Below, piece by piece: positions 59,131-64,000 of a stretch of 64,000 bases of DNA. Positions within the stretch are counted from its first letter, which is position 1. Each line of letters starts with the position of its first letter. This DNA is from Garcia nutans (lineage: Eukaryota > Streptophyta > Magnoliopsida > Malpighiales > Euphorbiaceae): assembly GCA_947685225.1 (NCBI GenBank), contig CANTUV010000008.1, forward strand, positions 45,629,501 through 45,693,500. Direction: 5' to 3'. The notes under the pieces were generated by a model. The model did not search any database. It had not been told where the DNA came from and worked only from the letters and a program-made list of their open reading frames with translations. The position numbers and the translations under genes were made by a program.

Positions 59131-59500
59131 ATATATATATACCAGAAAAAATTAGACAATTTAGTAAGGAGAAACAAATAACTTAAAATTTTCTAGGCAA
59201 CAGGCAATTAGGCAAAAGCTCTACTTTTAGATCTATACAGAAATTTAAACAGAATTTAAATAGAGATAAAGAACGTAAAAGACTATATTAACAATATATT
59301 AAATACTTTATTAATAAGATTTAAAATTTTACAAAAGTATAAATATAAGAATATTGGTACGTGGAATTATTATATCTAAATACAGACAGAAATATTGTCC
59401 ATTCGGATTTCGCTCCTGAATTTATATCTGGATTTTCATTAGATATACCAATAATTTCAGTATTATATCAAAATACAAATAAAATTTAAAAATAAGTTTT
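59131..59500. other. Spacer between the tandem array and the inverted element; no gene
   Basis: AT-rich DNA starting with a (TA)n run, without homology to the right copy beyond the TGGTACATCA boundary. No coding sequence. Confidence 0.5.
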
Positions 59501-61151
59501 TGATGTACCAAATCAGGCTAAACTGTAGGTACAGAGCATACTTATACAAAATATAAATTTAAAATAATATTTAAAATACAAAATAAGTGTTTAAACTTAC
59601 AGAAAAATTTTACAGATAAAAGAGATACAGAAATAAAAGAAGGTATGTGAGAGGGAAAGAGAAAGGAAAACCTATACTAAGCTTTGCAGAGATTTCTTCA
59701 GAATTAGAAGTATTTTCTGGAGAAAAATTTTGATTCCTTTAAGCTTCATAAGAGGTTCTTTAAATAGACAGAGCTTACTAATCTTTACTGTGCTTTTCAC
59801 ATGGTGGTATTGCAGATGAATAGTTTCCTATTAGAAAAACAATATTTTCACTTATCTGGCACTGTAGATGAATAATATTTTATTAGGGGTACTATTTATT
59901 TTACTGTTTATGAATAGTACTTACTTTATACTATTGATAAATAGTATTCTGTTGGTATTATTTTTACTGTAGCCATGTGAAGGAATAAGGTTCCTTCTGC
60001 CTTTTTATCAAAATTCAAATCAGACAATTTTATTTTTGTTTTCTTTTTTCTTTATCTCTTTTTTCTTTATCTTCTCTTTTTTTTTTATTTTTCTTTACTG
60101 AAAATAGGATCTCATAACAATCATCTTCATTACTGGGAGCATAACCTAAATCCGAGTCAGATTCAGTAGATAAGTCAGATGATGACGATGATGTGGATGA
60201 TGAGTCAAAAGAAGAGGAAACATACTTCTTTCTTCTAGGCTGGGTTTTAGGAGGCTTTTGATCTTTTCGACTGAGTTTTAGTAGAGGAACTAGAAGAAGA
60301 GGGCTTTAAGATCATGGGCTCAGATTTTGAGAGAATGAACTCAACCATCTGCTCCATAATGACTTTATACTCCTTAGTAGTATTTGCAGCTGCAAGAAGG
60401 GTTTGACAATGGGCTTTTTGAGCTCCAAAAGTATTAGCCTATTTTGGATCAATTTGGCCATACTCTTGCTTATAGTACCATTTTTTAACAAACATTTCAG
60501 TAGTATAATTTCTTAATGCATTTTGTCACTTGACTTTATACATTCTAGATACCACATGCATATTGGTATTTGACTGGTAGACAGTTCAAAGTACTATTAA
60601 AACACCCATGGTATAAAAAATTTCATACAAATTACTTAGAAAGAAGGGAATTATTTTTCATACAAGGATGGATGAGTATGGGTTTTAAAATACTAGTAAG
60701 CTGAAAGGGTTTCAGGTGATAAAGTCCTCTCAACATTATCAAAATAATACCACCATTCTGTGAACCACATGGGGATTTTATTAGTCTTGATATTAATATC
60801 AAAATACAGTAACCAATAATGAGTGCTTGTAGGGTTCTAGAAAAAGAGAGCTTTGGTTCAGGTATCTACATAAGTCCAATAAGTATAAGAAGAGCATATT
60901 GTTTTATGAGTGAGTAAATTGGCTTTAATTTGCACAAGTTCATGCAAAGGTTTTTCCCATTTAGAAGGATGAAAAACTTTTTTAATTTGAATTGAGGAGT
61001 GAGATATAATGGTTTTATTATTTGGGTCACAGTTATGTTTTAACTTTATAGAACCAGTATTTTCAACAATAGCCAAATAGTATTCTTGAGTTTTTAATAA
61101 ATCGATAGGTTTAAAAAATTAATTTTTAGGATATACAGTTTTAATAATATC
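59501..61151 (-). pseudogene. Pararetrovirus-like element, left (minus) copy: ORF end and intergenic region
   Basis: The minus strand, from 61151 down, carries a broken reading frame (AIVENTGSIKLKH at the start, then WLLYFDINIKTNKIPMWFTE, WWYYFDN, a Ser/Asp-rich end near 60150), then a non-coding stretch with a promoter-like TATTTAAA (59759-59766), ending at TGGTACATCA (59510-59501). The same order occurs on the plus strand at 61152-62382. Protein style and layout (last frame, promoter region, then gag/capsid frame) suggest a caulimovirid-type endogenous element. A gypsy-like LTR element with an extra frame cannot be excluded. Many stops: not functional. Confidence 0.5.
59759..59766 (-). promoter_or_regulatory. 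TATA-like motif, left copy
   Basis: TATTTAAA on the minus strand, followed by a sequence matching that around the motif at 62200-62207 in the right copy. Conservation between the diverged copies supports a promoter role. Confidence 0.5.
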
Positions 61152-62382
61152 CCATGCCCTTCTTATACCTATTTGGATTATGTAGATGCCTGGATCAAAG
61201 CTCTCCTTTTTCAGAACCTTACAAACACTCATTTTTGGTTACTGTATTTGATACTAATATCAATACTGATAAAATCTCCATGTAGTTCATAAAATGGCAG
61301 TATTATCTTGGTAATGATGAGAGGACTTTATCACCTGAAGGTCTTTTAGCTTACCAGTATTTTAAAACTCATGCTCACCCATTCTTGTATAAAAAATAAT
61401 TCCCTTCTCTCCAAGTATTTTGTATGAAATTTTTTATACCATGGGTATTTCAATGGTACTTTGAACTAGCTTACCAGTCAGGTACCAATATGCGTGTGGT
61501 ATCCAGCATGCATAAAGTCAAGTGATGTAATGCCTTCAAAAATTTCACTACTGAAATGTCTGTTAAAAAATGGTGTTATGAGCAAGAGTATGACCAGATT
61601 GATCCAAAACAAGCTAATACTTTTGGAGCTCAGAAAGCCCATTGTCAAGCTCTTTTCGCAGCTGCAAAGACTGCTGAGGAGTGTAAAGTCATTATGTAAT
61701 AGATGGTTGAGCAACATCTGAGCTCATAACCTTAAAGTCTTCTTCTGGTTCCTCCACTAAAATCCGATTGAAAAATCAAAAGCTCATTCTAAAGTCCAGT
61801 CTGGAAGAAAGAAGTATGTCTTTTCTTCTTCTGACTCATCATCCACCTTATCACCATCGTCATCTTCTGAATCTGATTCAGATTATGCTCCCAACAATGA
61901 AGATGATTGTTATAGGATCATGTCTCCAGTAAAGAAAAAAATAAAAATTGTATCTGGTTTGAATTTTGGTAAAAAGGCAAAAAACCTTATTCCTTCACAT
62001 GGCTGCTGTAAAAATAGTACCAGCAGAATACTATTTATCAATAGTATAAAGTAAGTACTATTTATCAACAATAAAGTAAATAGTACCCCGACAATATACT
62101 ATTTATCTACAATGTCGGACACGTGAAAATATTATTTTTTTCAATAGAAAACCATTCATCTGCAGTACCACCATGTGAAAATCACAGTAAAGCTCTGCCT
62201 ATTTAAAGAATCTCTTCTGAAGCTTGAAGGAATCGAAAGTTTTCTCCAGAAAATACTCCCAACTCTGAAGAAATCTCTGCAGAGCTTAGTTTAGATTTTT
62301 CTTTCCCTTTCTCTCTTATTTTAAATTTATGTTTTGTATAAATATGCTCTATATCTGCAGCTTAGCCTGATCTGGTACATCA
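61152..62382 (+). pseudogene. Pararetrovirus-like element, right (plus) copy: ORF end and intergenic region
   Basis: Plus-strand counterpart of 60893-59501. It begins abruptly at cttcttatacc, encodes the same frame (HFWLLYLILISILIKSPCS region, decayed; later frames around 61600-61900 with a Ser/Asp-rich, acidic end near 61830-61905), then an intergenic region with TATTTAAA at 62200-62207 and a TGGTACATCA motif at 62373-62382. Unlike the left copy it continues past that motif into a gag/capsid-like frame. Overall similarity to the left copy is high but with many substitutions and indels, so the two copies are old. Confidence 0.5.
62200..62207 (+). promoter_or_regulatory. TATA-like motif, right copy
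   Basis: TATTTAAA about 300 bp upstream of the ATG at 62509, conserved in the inverted copy at 59759-59766. Confidence 0.5.
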
Positions 62383-62508
62383 GACCTTGCTATTATAGAA
62401 AGACCTAATGTATTATCTCAGTATAAATATAATACTTCATCAGTATATAATTGAAATATCGATAACCTAGCAAAACATAACATTCTTAGTCTTCTGTAAC
62501 ATGTTATT

Positions 62509-64000
62509 ATGGCTGCTAATACTTATAGAACTCAAACTGATACATCTGATAGAACTATAGCAGAATTAATTGCAGCTGGTTTTACAGGCTAATTAAAAGA
62601 TTGGTGGGATAATCACCTCACTGATGAATAATATTTAGACATTTTAAATGCAACTAAAACCTATGAGGATGGAACACCTGCTTTAAATGAACATGGTGAT
62701 ACTATTCAGGATTCAGTGGCAACACTTATTCTAACTATATCACTTCATTTTATAGGATATCTAACTCATTTGAAATATAAAAAATACTAAATTTCTAAGT
62801 GATCTCAGGTGTAAAAAGCTTAGTGATTTTTAATTTTATAAAATAATTTTTTAAACTAGGGTAATGCTCAGAGAAGTTTCCAACTAAGTATTCTGGAAAG
62901 AAAAATTCTTAGTAGGATTATCTTTCTTCCTAGGTGAGAAAGTTTAGAAATTATATAAAACACAAATTCGGAAATCCAATTTTCTATAACCTTTTGACTT
63001 ATGGTCAATTTATCAGTATAGTTCAAAAAAAGATTAAAATTTTGTCAAGATATAAAATTACAAAAGTCTTTAAAATTTGAAATGAGAAAAATTAAACAAA
63101 AATTAGGATCGTTTTGTAAACAATTTGATTATAATATAGCTCAAAATTATAAAAGACAATGTTCAGGACAATGGTTAACAAATAAAAAGTCTTATAAAAA
63201 ACCTTATAAAAATAATTATAGAAAAATATTTGATAAAGAAGAATATTATAAAAAACCTAAATATAGAAAATATAGAAAATCTAGTAGTAAAAAATTTTTT
63301 AAAAAGAAAAATATAGCATACAAAGACTTAGAATATTATAATTATGGTAAAAAGAGATATACATCTAGATTTTATAAATATAATAAAAAAATTCAAGAAT
63401 TAAATTTACAAGAATCTGCATTAAATAAAATTTATGAATTATACTTAGAATTAGAATTTGAAAAATATTCAGAATTTGAAGAATTAAATCAAATAGTTGA
63501 AATAAATTCAGAAACTAGTAATAGTTTTGAAACAAGTAGTAAATCAAAAAACATGCTAACTAAAGAACAAGAATCTCTTTTAGATTTAGTAAAACATATA
63601 AGTGACCTTAAGACACAAGAAAAATTCTTAAATAAAATATAAGATAATTTTAGTGAAACAAATAAAAAATCTAAACCTTCTGTATTACCTAATACTGGTA
63701 AACAAACTTATAATTTAACAATAATACTAAAAATAAATAAATAAATAATAAACCTACAATAAATAATTTATAAAAGGAAATTAAAAAAAATAAAAGTTGA
63801 ACTAAAAGAATTAAAACAAAAACAGCAAAATGATATAGAATTACTAAAATCTTTATTAAATAAAGAATCCACTTCTTCTAAAACCTCCTCAGAGAAAAAA
63901 GAAGAAGAAGACGATATTGATAAAAGTGAAATTAGTATAATAGATAAAGATGAAATATTTAAAAATTTTATATTTTTATTGCATAAAATAACCTTTATAA
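62509..64000 (+). pseudogene. Gag/capsid-like frame of a pararetrovirus-like element (partial, broken)
   Basis: The start ATG at 62509 opens with TYRTQTD and RTIAELIAAGFTG, then LKDWWDNHL, a pattern common to plant caulimovirid-like polyproteins. Stops near 62590 and 62630 and frameshifts around 62790-63080 disrupt the middle. From 63082 a very Lys/Tyr-rich basic stretch precedes a degenerate zinc knuckle (YYNYGKKRYTSRFY, where the expected Cys residues are mostly Tyr), then an acidic Glu/Ser-rich segment, stop at 63640-63642, and further in-frame coiled-coil-like Lys/Glu-rich sequence from about 63780 to the end of the window. The basic region would bind nucleic acid. Protease and RT are expected beyond 64000 but not seen. 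Confidence 0.6.

Noticed and set aside
61478..61721. Overlapping plus- and minus-strand frames as a gene pair
   Set aside because: They are short frames within the decayed right copy of the pararetrovirus-like element; the corresponding left copy has different stops.

Overview
ORGANISM AND CHARACTER. The window is AT-rich nuclear DNA from a flowering plant, most likely a eudicot. The evidence is Ty3/gypsy chromoviruses with tRNA-iMet primer sites, several Ty1/copia elements, Au-type tRNA-derived SINEs, a small hAT-type DNA element, a degenerate pararetrovirus-like (caulimovirid) region, and a many-exon starch-synthase-like host gene with GT-AG introns. I cannot name the species. No rRNA or tRNA gene, CRISPR or bacterial-type operon is visible. 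Nearly everything is transposon, and only one host gene, apparently damaged, can be traced. LAYOUT. 1-12170: an old minus-strand gypsy-type element (D), seen as LTR pieces at 1-667 and 10727-12170, encloses a plus-strand chromovirus (A, about 2113-10726) with a truncated 5' LTR and a degenerate gag-pol. 12171-14395: end of a copia-like LTR, AT-rich DNA, then a possible host promoter. 14396-14532: a possible first exon. 14546-25077 and 45782-46611: two related minus-strand copia copies, E and G, head to tail. E is split by a plus-strand Tnt1/Tork-like copia (F, 15155-20420; TSD ATAGG). G is split by chromovirus B (25078-45781), and B is split inside its reverse transcriptase by chromovirus C (29889-40681; TSD GCTTC). 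This is a three-level nest: copia G, then B, then C. LTR divergence judged by eye (F about 3-4%, B about 1.5-2%, C about 0.4%) agrees with the nesting order. 46851-47336: a full-length Au SINE and a 130-bp tandem duplication. 47701-56959: nine exons, plus strand, of the C-terminal half of a starch-synthase-like protein with altered catalytic motifs and one premature stop; one intron holds gypsy, copia and hAT remnants and another a 5'-truncated SINE. 58010-59130: an AT-rich tandem array with a period near 187 bp. 59501-64000: two divergent copies of a pararetrovirus-like element, forming a large inverted repeat, followed by a decayed capsid/gag-like reading frame running off the window. HOW THE PARTS RELATE. 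The TEs appear to have filled the intron space of the starch-synthase-like gene, possibly between a transit-peptide exon at 14396 and exons from 47701. The most unusual signal is in the gypsy LTRs. At a comparable place in each LTR (roughly 650-880 bp from its 3' end) there is a short tandem array whose sequence differs between elements. In C the units are hairpins with an invariant 6-nt loop and stems that change in a compensatory way.
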